From: Mesaphorura yosii
Lineage: Eukaryota > Arthropoda > Collembola > Poduromorpha > Tullbergiidae
Reading direction: 5' to 3'
DNA: 24,563 nt
Assembly (NCBI GenBank): GCA_009869945.1
Contig: WIXG01000724.1
Location: 1 to 24,563 of the forward strand
Under the pieces are notes generated by a model. The model had not been told where the DNA came from. It did no database searches and worked only from the letters and a program-made list of their open reading frames with translations. The position numbers and the translations under genes were made by a program. Below are positions 8,986 through 18,276 of the stretch, in pieces; positions within the stretch are counted from its first letter, which is position 1; the number at the start of each line of letters is the position of its first letter.

Positions 8986-9878
8986 TGATTTTATGCTTTC
9001 ATGGACATTGTACGATTTTATAATCTTAACTTTATCATTTTATTCCACAACTTTTGTCACATTTAATTTTATTCGGGTTCTCCTGTTGAGTCTGCGGCTG
9101 CTTGTTTTTAAGTTTATTTCAGTCGAATTGATTTCAATTTCACACGGATACTTCAGGAAGAATTGCAAATACTTCTTAGATTCTTGCCTTGTCAATCTGA
9201 AATGTGATCGTTTCGCTTCTTTCGGCTCCAACAAGATTAATTTATTGGCTTCGTGCGGTGCAAAGCGCGGGCGTTTTCCCATCGTTTTAAGCAAAGAAGT
9301 CGCCATTTCAAGTCTAATTACTTTTTCTCGCTTTCATTATCAGCCCACCCGTCGCGAGTGCGAGTGCTTATTTTAGCGTGATCTACCTCTTCTGTCACTA
9401 ATGGCTTTTCTCTTTCTTTATTTCACCTGATAATCTGCAGATGTTTAAGATCCAAAACGGATCTGCTAAGCTTTAAGCTCAGGCACTCACCAGCGACGAG
9501 GCGCTGAGGCTTTCCAATGTAAGTCGAAGAAGCCCGCTGTTGCTTAAATGTGGCGGAGCACCATGGGCGCAATTTTGCCAAGGCGGCCAAGCGCCACAGT
9601 GAGAGCATTCATTTAGGCGGGGAAAGCGCGGAGAGTCTGCGCCAGCGTCGGAGCACCTGAGGCGTGAAAATTTGCGTGAAAGCGGTGAGCGCCTTGTGCT
9701 CAGCAGAGTCTCTATCGAAAGTCGGGGATTTTGTGTGAAATATTGTGTAATAATAAATTCATTCTCTAAATTGAATTAAGTCTTAGTCGCATTTTGAGTC
9801 GAATAATTGTTGATCTTATTTGATTTTGTACACGAATTGTTCGAATGAATATAAATTACGAGAAATCATTAAATGCAA
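8986..9878. other. Non-coding, with a GC-rich possible LTR or repeat fragment
   Basis: 8986-9300 is AT-rich and may be retroelement 3' UTR. About 9480-9700 is unusually GC-rich for this locus, with repeated gcgcc/ggcg motifs, followed by tgtgtaataataaattcattctctaaattg (9742 on), which resembles the R-U5 end of an LTR. No matching second copy or coding sequence is visible, so the identity is uncertain. Confidence 0.3.
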
Positions 9879-11011
9879 TTATGCTGCTGTCCTGACCCAC
9901 TGTTGGTTGGTGTTTCCCTTGACACAAGCCTCAGTGTGGACGTCGTTGACGTTATTGGGGTTCCATGCCAGGCACAAACCAGTACCAATGTTCATAAAGT
10001 GGGCGCCGCTAGACTCCTAAAAAAGAAATTACGTTACTTACTATTGGAGTACCACTCATTATAAAAAGTACGGCAAGTGTTCAACTTACACCCAAATAAT
10101 AAAATTCGACCCACTGATGATTTGGGGCTGTTGGAGTGCATGGGTACTGAAAGGGTGCAGGCCCACAACAAGTGTTTCCATCGACACATTTCCCACTCCC
10201 ACCCACTTGCCACGTCATAGGCTATAAATACAATATACAGCAAATTAAATTCGATCAAGACTCGAATGAAACTATTGCACGCACCTGACTATAAACTGTT
10301 TGGAAGTTTTGAGCAAAACTGGCCGTGTTGCAGAGTTGGGCATCGAGACTCGCTCCGGGGTTGGGGTTGGAGTTTTTCACATCGAGGCACTGAGTGCCAA
10401 GAAGCAGTTGGTTCTTGAGCACACTGTTGCCACCTCCAGCCACAATCGTCTGATCCCCTGCACTAAGCAACCACATTTGATGAGTTTGTCCATTGGAGCA
10501 GTCGTACTGGTCAATGTAGCTGCCACCACCCTCCATCGTCATGCAACGACCTGTAGCCAAATTCTGATACCACAAGTAGCCAGGGAGTGCGCCACTGGTC
10601 GGGGTCAATCGTACCCAGTATTGATTCTTGCTACCTGGATCGTAGGCATTCGCCACGACACGAACTCCATTGCCTGTGCCAGCGCTTGTGTTGGCTGCGA
10701 GAACTGTGGGGTTGCAGGTGGGGCTCGTGAATGGAGCCAATAACACAAGCTGTGGAAAGATCAAAGAATTTTAAATACTGGATCGAATATTTACAGCTTT
10801 GGATTGGACTTACCGGATTTCCAGCATTTGCATCCGTCAGTTGTTGGTACGTGTTGCTGGCTGAGCAGGTGGCGACGGAAAAAGTCGCCCCAGTTGCGTC
10901 ATTGTTTCCAGAGATTGTGAGACAATTACTCTGACTTGAAAGTGGCTTGAAGTTCCAGGCGGCAAACGAGGAGCCGAAAAGGAAAGCGAAAATGACAAAG
11001 ACGACCTTCAT
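9879..11011 (-). CDS. Secreted ricin-B-type (R-type) lectin
   Basis: Predicted extracellular carbohydrate-binding protein of 310 residues. Minus-strand exons: 11011-10814, 10749-10285, 10221-10090 and 10016-9879, all joined in phase 0 with GT-AG introns of 63 to 73 bp. A signal peptide (MKVVFVIFAFLFGSSFAA) precedes beta-trefoil repeats. Repeat landmarks in order are NCLTI...YQQL, RCMTM...HQMW, QCLDV, KCVDGNTCCG...NHQW and LCLAW...NQQW. The last three Q-x-W-type motifs are the classic signature of the fold. Length suits two trefoils. No catalytic or toxin-like domain is attached, so the protein is a lectin, not a ribosome-inactivating toxin. It lies downstream of the LPMO gene and on the opposite strand; a joint role in handling polysaccharides is only inference. 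No canonical AATAAA was found after the stop. Confidence 0.88.
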
Positions 11012-11065
11012 TTTGACTTGAGAATACTGGAGTCAAAGTGAAGGTCTGGACTCTGGCGCGTGTTG

Positions 11066-11075
11066 TATTTATGTA
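11066..11075 (-). promoter_or_regulatory. TATA-like element of the lectin gene
   Basis: The minus strand reads TACATAAATA about 55 bp upstream of the ATG at 11011. Confidence 0.4.
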
Positions 11076-11258
11076 CGCCCAACCACACGCCATTGACGTC
11101 AATGAAGCCGTTCCATCGTGAAATACTTATCTTTTGTAGACTTGTAGACTTTATCTCAGGTCAGCGGTCACACTTACTCAATTTGCTGTTGTGCAAATTC
11201 AGATTCAGTTCGGTTCCATTCACAGGACATAGAAAATCAAGGATTTCATTTGAGGTTA

Positions 11259-11279
11259 TGTGTGTGTGTGTGTGTGTGT
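11259..11279 (+). repeat. (TG)n microsatellite
   Basis: An uninterrupted TG dinucleotide run of just over ten units, upstream of the lectin gene. Confidence 0.9.
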
Positions 11280-12273
11280 CCAGTTATGTTTGACTTTTGA
11301 CCTCATGAACTTTGCCCGAGTCACACACGCGCCACAAGTTCACAGCCATTCGATTCATGGATCAGACGAGGCTCCGGATTGACGTTAATGCCCAGAGGTC
11401 AGACAAAGGACCTTATTCCAGATAGATCCACTCTGCCAAAGTTATTTCAAAGTCACTCAGTTGAATCGACATCAAAGTTTGCTAGTACATGCTATCTTTA
11501 ATTCCTGATCAATCATATTATGTAGCTCGCTTGATTTGCATTCAATTCAGAACTTAATTGAAATAAACTCTGCACTGGATTAAGAAATAAACTACTAATT
11601 CCAGGAAGAGTTGAAAAGAATGCAGTTGAAGCTTGCAATATGGCACAAAGAAAAATAAAAATTAACAAACGTCCCATATTTTCTGAGAGAATCTGAAACT
11701 GTAGGAGTCAACTGCGCCGTCCATGGCTTGGACGACAGAGTATAAACGCAGATTTTAAACTCTGGGCAATAAAATACGATCAGAGACCAAAAAATGCGCC
11801 CGAGAGTCGAGAGCATCGGAAAATCTGATATGATTTTAATTTTTATGACCCTCCAGTTCAACCTTTTCGTGATCCTGAAGGAAGCGCTTGAAATTGTGGT
11901 TCAGCGCCTGTGGCCGAGGTTTTATGATACCGATCATGCCATAAATGCTAAATTTTCCTAAAGATTTATTTGCACTCATGAAATTCGTGGAAATTTAAAA
12001 TGCACTGAGCATTTCATGAGATGCATGATATTATTTATGAGCTCAAAGCAGTTAGCCAGTACCCTTTTCATAAAAGTAATATTCTCATTGATGATGGAAT
12101 CGGAAACAAAGTAGCAGAATTTTTTGTGCTGATGGATATCCGAATGCTCTAAGGCGGCAGACGATATTCAAGAGAAGGAAGTCGACGAGCTGGAGGTTCC
12201 TAAAGGTGGCTAGCTTTTATTTCAAGATATGATTTTATGTATGTACCCGTTTAAGCATTGGCAGGTTTATTAT
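11280..12273. other. Non-coding stretch
   Basis: AT-rich with no supported gene. A perfect 10-bp inverted repeat (ctcatgaaat at 11975-11984, atttcatgag at 12011-12020, 26-nt loop) is the only structure noted. Confidence 0.5.
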
Positions 12274-12429
12274 TCAGCGCAGGAAGTTGAAGCCCATGGC
12301 CAGCTTGTGTTTGGTCGATCGCGCAACCGTTGATCTGATAAGCACCGCCACATTGTGGACACCCACGGCGAGCTTGTTGTTGGTCGATTGCGTATCAGTG
12401 ACGCTGCTCACTATCGCCATCTCCTCCTC
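12274..12429 (-). CDS. Small ORF (51 aa) with two imperfect 23-residue repeats
   Basis: ATG at 12429 (gaccATGgag, a good start context) to TGA at 12274-12276. The peptide contains NNKLAVGVHN and, 23 residues later, KHKLAMGFN; the underlying DNA is an imperfect 69-bp tandem duplication (agcttg at 12302 and 12371 on the plus strand). No known family is recognised. It sits just downstream of the ORF at 12443-12613 and one base out of frame with it, so the two could be halves of one protein split by an indel. Confidence 0.3.
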   Translation of the reverse strand, partial: EEEMAIVSSVTDTQSTNNKLAVGVHNVAVLIRSTVARSTKHKLAMGFNFLR

Positions 12430-12442
12430 CATGGTCGCTGAA

Positions 12443-12613
12443 TGGTCAGCATATCATTGCAATGATGGCCACAATAGATGCGAAAATCAAGGCAACGGTT
12501 CCCACCACTGCAGTTGGTGGCCCAGCGGCGACATCTACGGCCGCAACTCCAGCACCGTGCACAATAGACTGTCCCTTAATAGCCAGCAATTCAACAGCTT
12601 CGGGCTCCGGCAT
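12443..12613 (-). CDS. Small ORF (56 aa) with C-terminal transmembrane helix
   Basis: ATG at 12613 to TGA at 12443-12445. The first part is acidic/neutral (MPEPEAVELLAIKGQ), followed by an Ala/Gly/Pro linker and a strongly hydrophobic helix (VVGTVALIFASIVAIIAMIC) at the very end. Not recognised. The stop directly after the helix, and the in-phase-plus-one continuation into the next ORF, suggest either a tail-anchored micropeptide or a larger single-pass protein broken by one base. Confidence 0.3.
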
Positions 12614-12715
12614 TACTCAGATATAATGGCAGAAAGTTGTCGAGCGGAAGCCTGGGCACGTGAGCAAAGGAGTATGCTCAGAATAAATTCCGGAGTTGGA
12701 GTGCTGAAAATTCAG

Positions 12716-12721
12716 TTTATT
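12716..12721 (-). promoter_or_regulatory. Polyadenylation signal of MFS transporter copy 1
   Basis: TTTATT on plus is AATAAA on minus, 14 bp beyond the stop codon at 12735. Confidence 0.6.
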
Positions 12722-12734
12722 CTTCCATCATCAT

Positions 12735-14344
12735 TCAAATTTTCACATCTCGTGAGTCTTTCTCCTTCCCTGTTCCTGCCTCGTTATGAATCTCAATCAG
12801 TGACTTCCCGGTCTTGTCCGGCACAAGTGCGAAGCACGCCAAAGCCGCAAGCAAGCAGCAACCCGCAAAGAAGTAGTAGACCCCCGCCTCGCCGAGCCCA
12901 CGCATCAAATCGTGGAAGATGTACATTGAGCCGAATCCGAGCGCGTGGTACACGAAGGTGATGATCCCAAGTGATGCCCCTGCAAACTGCGGAGACACGA
13001 GCTCTCCCATGATCAGGAACGGGATTGGGCCGATCCCGATTGAGAAACAGATTTCGTAGACGATGAGCACGGAGAAAGGGATCCAGCTGCTGCCCTGCAG
13101 CTCCTTCAGAGTAAAGTACAGCCCGACGAGCCCGAGCATGAGCCCCATCCCAACCTCGGAGATGAACAGCAGAGGACGTCGGCCGATGTGGTCCACGAAG
13201 AAGACCGGGATGAAGGAAGAGACCTGGAAAGGTGGAAGAGGGAAATTTAAAAATACGCGTGAACTTCAACTACTCGCACTTACAAATTGTGCGCCGTTGA
13301 TGATAATGAGGGCGTTGTACGCATGCGCCTGCCCCGACCCCTTGCCCAGCGCCTGGTCAAGCAACGCGACTCCGTACGCTTGAATCGGGTAATTGCCAGA
13401 GAACTGATCGCAGACCATGAGCATGCAACCAATTAGAATAGGCTTCAGTACCGAACGCCTACGAATGAGGCGCCACCAGGCGACGGCGTCTGTCATTTCC
13501 TTGTCTTGCTGGCACGCGTGCGCTATTTGTACCAATTCTTTCTCTATGGCAGCCTCGCCGTCGGCGGCTACGGCGGTGGGGCACGGGTTGAGCCAGGTCA
13601 GTGCCAATTTGGCCGCGTGGGTCCTGCCCTTCTCCATGAGGAACCGAGGCGATTCGGGCGCCACGAGCAGGCAGAGTTGGCCAACGAGTGGAATGGTGGC
13701 GCAGGCAAAGGCTTGCATCCGCCACGGAGTGAGTGACCCGATGACGTTCCTATAGCAAAGAACGCAAATAAGGTTAGGTTAGGTTATGTACTAGGCGTCG
13801 TAGGTTCGTACATCAGCAGCATCCCAGCAGCGACCATCAGATCAAACGTGCAGATGAGTCGACCCCGAACAGAGGCATGTGACGTCTCGGCGACATAAAG
13901 CGGAGCTGCGCCCGAGTAGCATCCTGTTGCGATCCCAGACAGGAACCTCCCCACGAAAACGAAGGGAAGGGACGGCGCGAGGCCGATCATGACCCACGCG
14001 ACGAGGCAAGGAACGTTCGCGAGGAGCAGGCTCATCCTTCTGCCATACCGTTCAATGCAGTAGCCCGAGAGCACAGTAGACACGAGGCAGCCCAAATACG
14101 GAAGCGAGGAGATGAGCGATTCATCCGTCTTGCTGAGACCGGTCGGCCAACCGCCGTCCGAGTCGGCCGCCATGCTCGGCAGTGAGGTGGCGGTCCATGA
14201 CCAGGCAGCGCCAAAGGACAGGGCGCCCAAATTACCTATACATATATGCACGGGAATTATGTATTTGCAAAATTCAAACATGTCGCACGACTTGCCTGCA
14301 AAAGCTGTGAATATCTGACGTCGAAACTTGCCGAAGGCTTCCAT
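12735..14344 (-). CDS. MFS sugar transporter, copy 1 (Tret1/SLC2-like)
   Basis: Predicted 12-helix facilitative sugar transporter of the plasma membrane, 475 residues. Minus exons: 14344-14296, 14235-13812, 13749-13284, 13223-12735, with phases 1, 2 and 0, all frame-consistent. Family motifs in order: ERYGRR (loop 2-3), GRFLSG, PLYVAE...RGRL, PESPRFLMEKGR (end of helix 6), QFSGNYPI (a variant of the usual QQFSGIN), FFVDHIGRRPLL (loop 8-9), YEICFSIGIGPIPFLIMGE and VPDKTGKSLIEI (PETKG-type tail). The first intron begins GCAAGT, not GT; the paralogue has GTAAGT at the same position. The weakened QFSG motif, shared by both copies, may reflect a changed substrate. Trehalose or glucose transport is family-based inference. 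AATAAA lies just after the stop. Confidence 0.9.
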
Positions 14345-14928
14345 GATGATGACCTCGTTTCTGATTTCGTCGTCTGAGTTGACTGGCTCCCAACTCGTAA
14401 TTGGATTAAATTAACCAGAAGTCTGCCAACTTAACCTAAAATTGATTAAAAGAAGATGAGGAAACTGTCATCAGGGAAATTATCAAACCAGTTCCTCGGA
14501 AAAGAATCGGGATAAAAACGCGCTACGACGACGATATTTGCTTTTTTAACTGTAATTATGCAAACAAACACATGCGCCAGTGCTTCACTGCTCTGAAGCC
14601 TTACTTCGTTACTAATTCATTCATTTTGCTTTGTGCCTGCGCAAAAGTTCACGACCCGAAAGTCGAAGAGCCGTACACAATTTGTTGGTCAACATTGGCC
14701 CGCATGAGTCAGTCAAGCTTTCTCGTAAGTTATCGTAAGCCCTCTCGTCGTCCAGGTTTCATCAACGAGAAAATGTTATTTAAATTGCAAATTGCACTAA
14801 ATTGTACTTTTGAATCCGAGCCGTCATAAACAGTAGTAGTATGAAGTATTTAATGATGAGGTTGCAAAATGATAAGATAAGAGGTAGTAGAATGAGCTTT
14901 ACCGCCTTCATTCATTCTTTATAATTAA
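14345..14928. other. Promoter region of copy 1 and intergenic DNA
   Basis: No gene is supported. Candidate ORFs here lack domain character. The segment separates transporter copy 1 (minus) from a chemoreceptor pseudogene (plus). Confidence 0.4.
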
Positions 14929-15567
14929 TTCGCCTCGCCGTGCTGGTCTCGATTGGCCCTCTTCATTTCTACTATATATGGACAATATTTGGCGGTAGAA
15001 CGCCGTTTCCATTCGTGCATCGGTCCGTCCTTGCTCACGGTTCACGCGGCCTGCTGCTACGCGCTCGTTGGGCAAAATGTGGTGCTCTCGTCCCTGTTCG
15101 TAATTTCCGTGACGGACACTCTTCTGATGCCGGGCCGCGCTTCTGTTTGCCAAGCGCCCATCCAGTACCGGACCCTGTGCGTAATGTACACCATTTTCAA
15201 CGATTCGTACGGGCTCTCCTTCGTCCCCACCATGAAGTACATGCTTAGTCTCGTGGTCATGATCTGGGCTGCGGGCGCAATCTGGCTCACTGACGAGGGC
15301 GTGATGGCTTCGCTCGTGCGGTTCGGCCCCATGTCAGTCCCTCTCTATTTGACCAGGATGCTCATCGTCGGTGTAAACACTGGTTGTAATCTCTGGACAG
15401 AGTCGAAAGGCTTCATTTGACGAGTTCGGTATCCGGAGCCAGATCAAGAGGCGCCGCCGATGGGGTCAAGAACGTATATGAAGCGTGTAGCAGAGTCGCT
15501 GCGTTCGATCTGGTTCGGCGTCGCAGGGCTGTACTACATTGAAAGATCACGTGTTCGTGACGGTTGA
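14929..15567 (+). pseudogene. Chemoreceptor (gustatory-receptor-like) pseudogene, C-terminal part
   Basis: One frame from 14929 encodes several hydrophobic helices and the pattern LCVMYTIFNDSYGLSFVPTM, typical of the C-terminal half of arthropod 7TM gustatory receptors. It is interrupted by TGA at 15418-15420, yet the same frame continues with the conserved tail KRVAESLRSIWFGVAGLYYI up to 15567, where it ends without the usual last helix. A different frame beginning around 15549 gives VFVTVEALG, closer to the expected ending, suggesting a second indel. The N-terminal half and a start codon are missing (the frame opens after a TAA at 14926). It lies between the two transporter copies on the opposite strand. 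Family assignment rests on pattern, not on a search. Confidence 0.5.
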
Positions 15568-15662
15568 GGCATTGGGATAGGCGTGAGTATTATGTTACAA
15601 GATCCTCCATCATTACTTTAAGTTAGATTAAGCTAGGTTAGGTTAGTATGGTCGTAGCTTCT

Positions 15663-15668
15663 TTTATT
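15663..15668 (-). promoter_or_regulatory. Polyadenylation signal of MFS transporter copy 2
   Basis: TTTATT on plus is AATAAA on minus, about 20 bp beyond the stop at 15689. Confidence 0.6.
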
Positions 15669-15688
15669 TAGGTAAAGCAAAAATTGGA

Positions 15689-17355
15689 TCAAAGTCTAAC
15701 TACGACAAAATTATGTTGATCGAGGACGTGCGCGCCATCTTTTGTCGTACCATTTTTCTTGTCCTCATCTCCCGCGTGATGAATCTCATCCAGCGGCTTC
15801 CCAGTCGTGTCCGGCACAAGCGCGTAGCAAGCCACCGCTCCTGCGATGCAGCAGCTCGCGAAAAAATAAAAGATGCCTCCTTGGCCAAGCAGCTTCATCA
15901 AATCATAGAAGAGGTACAGCTCCGCAAAACCAAGCAGCCGATACACGAAAGTGATTATGAAGAGCGAGGCGCCGACGAGTTGAGGCGAGACGAGTTCTCC
16001 CATAAGGAGAAATGGGAGCGGTCCAATCCCAATTGAGAAGCAAATTTCATAAATGACCAGAACGCTGATGGCGATCCATTCGCCTTGCAACTGCAGGCTG
16101 AAGTAGAGCCCGAAGACGGCCAGCATGAGCCCCATCCCGACCTCGGAGATGAGGAGCAAAGGTCTCCGCCCAATTTTGTCCACGAGAAAGACGGGAATGA
16201 AAGAAGAGACCTGAAAAAGTGTAAAATAAACCACGTTCAATTTAAATTATCCGCAACAAGCCGTCGCTAGCTGGCGTGTACAGTTCAGAAGGATTCAAAT
16301 ACTCACGAATTGCGCTCCGTTGATGATGACCATGGCTCCGTACGCCGTGTTCGACCCGGCTCCTGCCCCCGTCGCCTGATTGAGCACGTTCACCCCGTAC
16401 GCTTGAATTGGGTAGTTGCCCGAAAACTGATGCAGGGCCATGAGCATGCAGCCGAGCAGAATCGCCTGCGCCACCGAACGCTTTCGAATGAGGCGCCACC
16501 AAACGACTTGGCTCCGCAGCTCCTTGTCTTGGCTTACTCGCTCCGCGATTTCAACCAACTCCTTTTCAATGGCATGGGAGTCGGTTCGCGGCTGGAGCCA
16601 GGAGAGGGCGTTCATGCCTTCGTGGGTCCTGCCCTTCTCGAGGAGGAAGCGGGGCGACTCGGGGGCCATGAACAGGAGCAGATGACCCATGATCGGAATG
16701 ACGGCACACGCCAGGGCTTGTATTCGCCAAGGCGTGAATGACCCGACGACGTTCCTGTAAAAATAGCACTATGGTTAGGCTGTGTTAGCTAGGTAGGTAG
16801 CTAGATGGCGGAACAGGGTTCGTACATAAGCAGCATTCCGGTGGCCACCATCAAGTCGAACGTGCAAGCGAGTCGACCTCGCACGGACGCATGCGACGTC
16901 TCGGCCACGTAGAGCGGAGCAGCGCAGCCGTAGGCTCCGGTTCCGACCCCCGTGAGGAACCTACCCGCATAAATCCAGGGCAGCGATGGTGCGAAGGCGA
17001 TCATGACCCACGCGACGAGGCATGGAACATTTGCGAGGAGGAGCGTCGCTCTCCGCCCCAACCGTTCAATGCAGAAGCTCGTAATCGGGGTCGAGGCGAG
17101 GCAGCCCAGGAAGAGAATCGAGGAAATGAGCGACTCTTGGTTCGAGTCGATCTCCTGAGTCCAGCCCGCTTCGGCGTCCATGCTCGGGAGCGCGGTGGCG
17201 GTCCAGGACCAGGCGGCGCCGAAAGTGAGCGCACCAAGATTACCTAAAAATCGTGCATGCCCAATTTGAAAAAAGATGGTGAAAAAAACACAAAATCGCA
17301 ACTTACCAGCGAAAGCTGTGAAAATTTGTCGTCGAAACGTTCGGAAGGCTTCCAT
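15689..17355 (-). CDS. MFS sugar transporter, copy 2 (Tret1/SLC2-like)
   Basis: Tandem paralogue of the copy at 12735-14344, same strand, same four-exon structure and intron phases. Minus exons: 17355-17307, 17243-16826, 16754-16307, 16210-15689, giving 478 residues. Motifs: ERLGRR, GRFLTGVGTG, PLYVAE...RGRL, PESPRFLLEKGR, QFSGNYPI, FLVDKIGRRPLL, YEICFSIGIGPLPFLLMGE, VPDTTGKPLDEI. Both copies begin MEAF and share the segment before the first intron. Here intron 1 has a normal GTAAGT donor. The C-terminal cytoplasmic tail (after the PETKG-type motif) is unrelated in the two copies, with His/Val-rich residues here, so it is the fastest-changing part. Transport role is family-based; substrate unproven. 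Confidence 0.92.
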
Positions 17356-18160
17356 GATTGACCGAGTTGACTCTTTGAAGGTGACGCTTTGACTTCAGTC
17401 TGCTTTTGACTCTTGACTAATCCATATCGAGTAAAGTTGGCAACCGTTTTAAAGCTGGCGACCGACCAAACGCTTGCCTAGCCGAATTTGTATGCACGTA
17501 AAGACGTCAGGCTCGTGTCAACATAGTCAATATCGTCATGATCCCAGTTCAAGCTTCAAGAGATGGGCTCAGCTCTCCAACTTAATTGAAAAGGGCATAT
17601 TTCTCGGTTAGAATAAATTGACTGGGTGCGACTTTTTTTTCCTGTGTCGAATTTTTTTTGGAAGCGAGCTAGCCGTTCTCAATCAATTCCATGAATTTCA
17701 TTGTATGCTTGTCAATGCCAACGCACATTGCAATGGGTTAATTAATTTTCACTGAGTGAAATCTGCTAATACAAATATTGGACCGTCGTTTCCACACTTT
17801 TTTATGTTTGCACTGGAGTTTAAAGGGAAGGCGGGCGGAAATCAGTTTCTGACGTTCTGTAGCCGTTCTGTGACGGGGATCACTCATTACGACGGTATCG
17901 GTCGTGTAAGTTCACATACGCAGCATTGGTTTTGACAACATAATGCACTCATAAAAAAGGAGATAAGCTCATTATGTGCACACCGAATCAATTTCTAATG
18001 CAATAAATTAAACAGTGATTCATTTGGTATTCTTCCCCGTTCTCGACGGCGAACAGACGAACGATTCAATTCTAGAGAATCGATCTAACCGGGAAATGGA
18101 CACTTTCCAATTAATTGGGAGTTTTGGGAAGTTGAACCCAATCTCTTGACGTCAGTCTGC
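17356..18160. other. Divergent intergenic region between copy 2 and the MOXD-like gene
   Basis: About 0.8 kb of AT-rich DNA between two divergently oriented genes; presumed to hold both promoters. No ORF is supported. T-runs near 17632 and 17653 and scattered aattaatt motifs are the only visible features. Confidence 0.5.
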
Positions 18161-18170
18161 ATTTAAATAC
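18161..18170 (+). promoter_or_regulatory. TATA-like element of the MOXD-like gene
   Basis: ATTTAAATAC about 110 bp upstream of the ATG at 18277. Confidence 0.35.
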
Positions 18171-18276
18171 GACTCCGGTGTCGGAATTGGGAATCATTTC
18201 ATTTGGAAGCTTGAAACAGCTCAATTAATCTCTCTTACGACTTTTTGTACCTTGAAAAGCGCTTCACAATATCAAA

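Noticed and set aside
9040..9306. 88-codon basic minus-strand frame downstream of the retroelement
   Set aside because: No known motif; overlaps likely 3' UTR or repeat sequence.
14572..14829. 85-codon plus-strand frame upstream of the chemoreceptor pseudogene
   Set aside because: Lacks hydrophobic helices expected of the missing receptor N-terminus and has no splice link to it.
15418..15420. TGA in the chemoreceptor fragment as a selenocysteine or readthrough codon
   Set aside because: The gene already lacks its N-terminal half and normal C-terminus; plain pseudogene decay is simpler.
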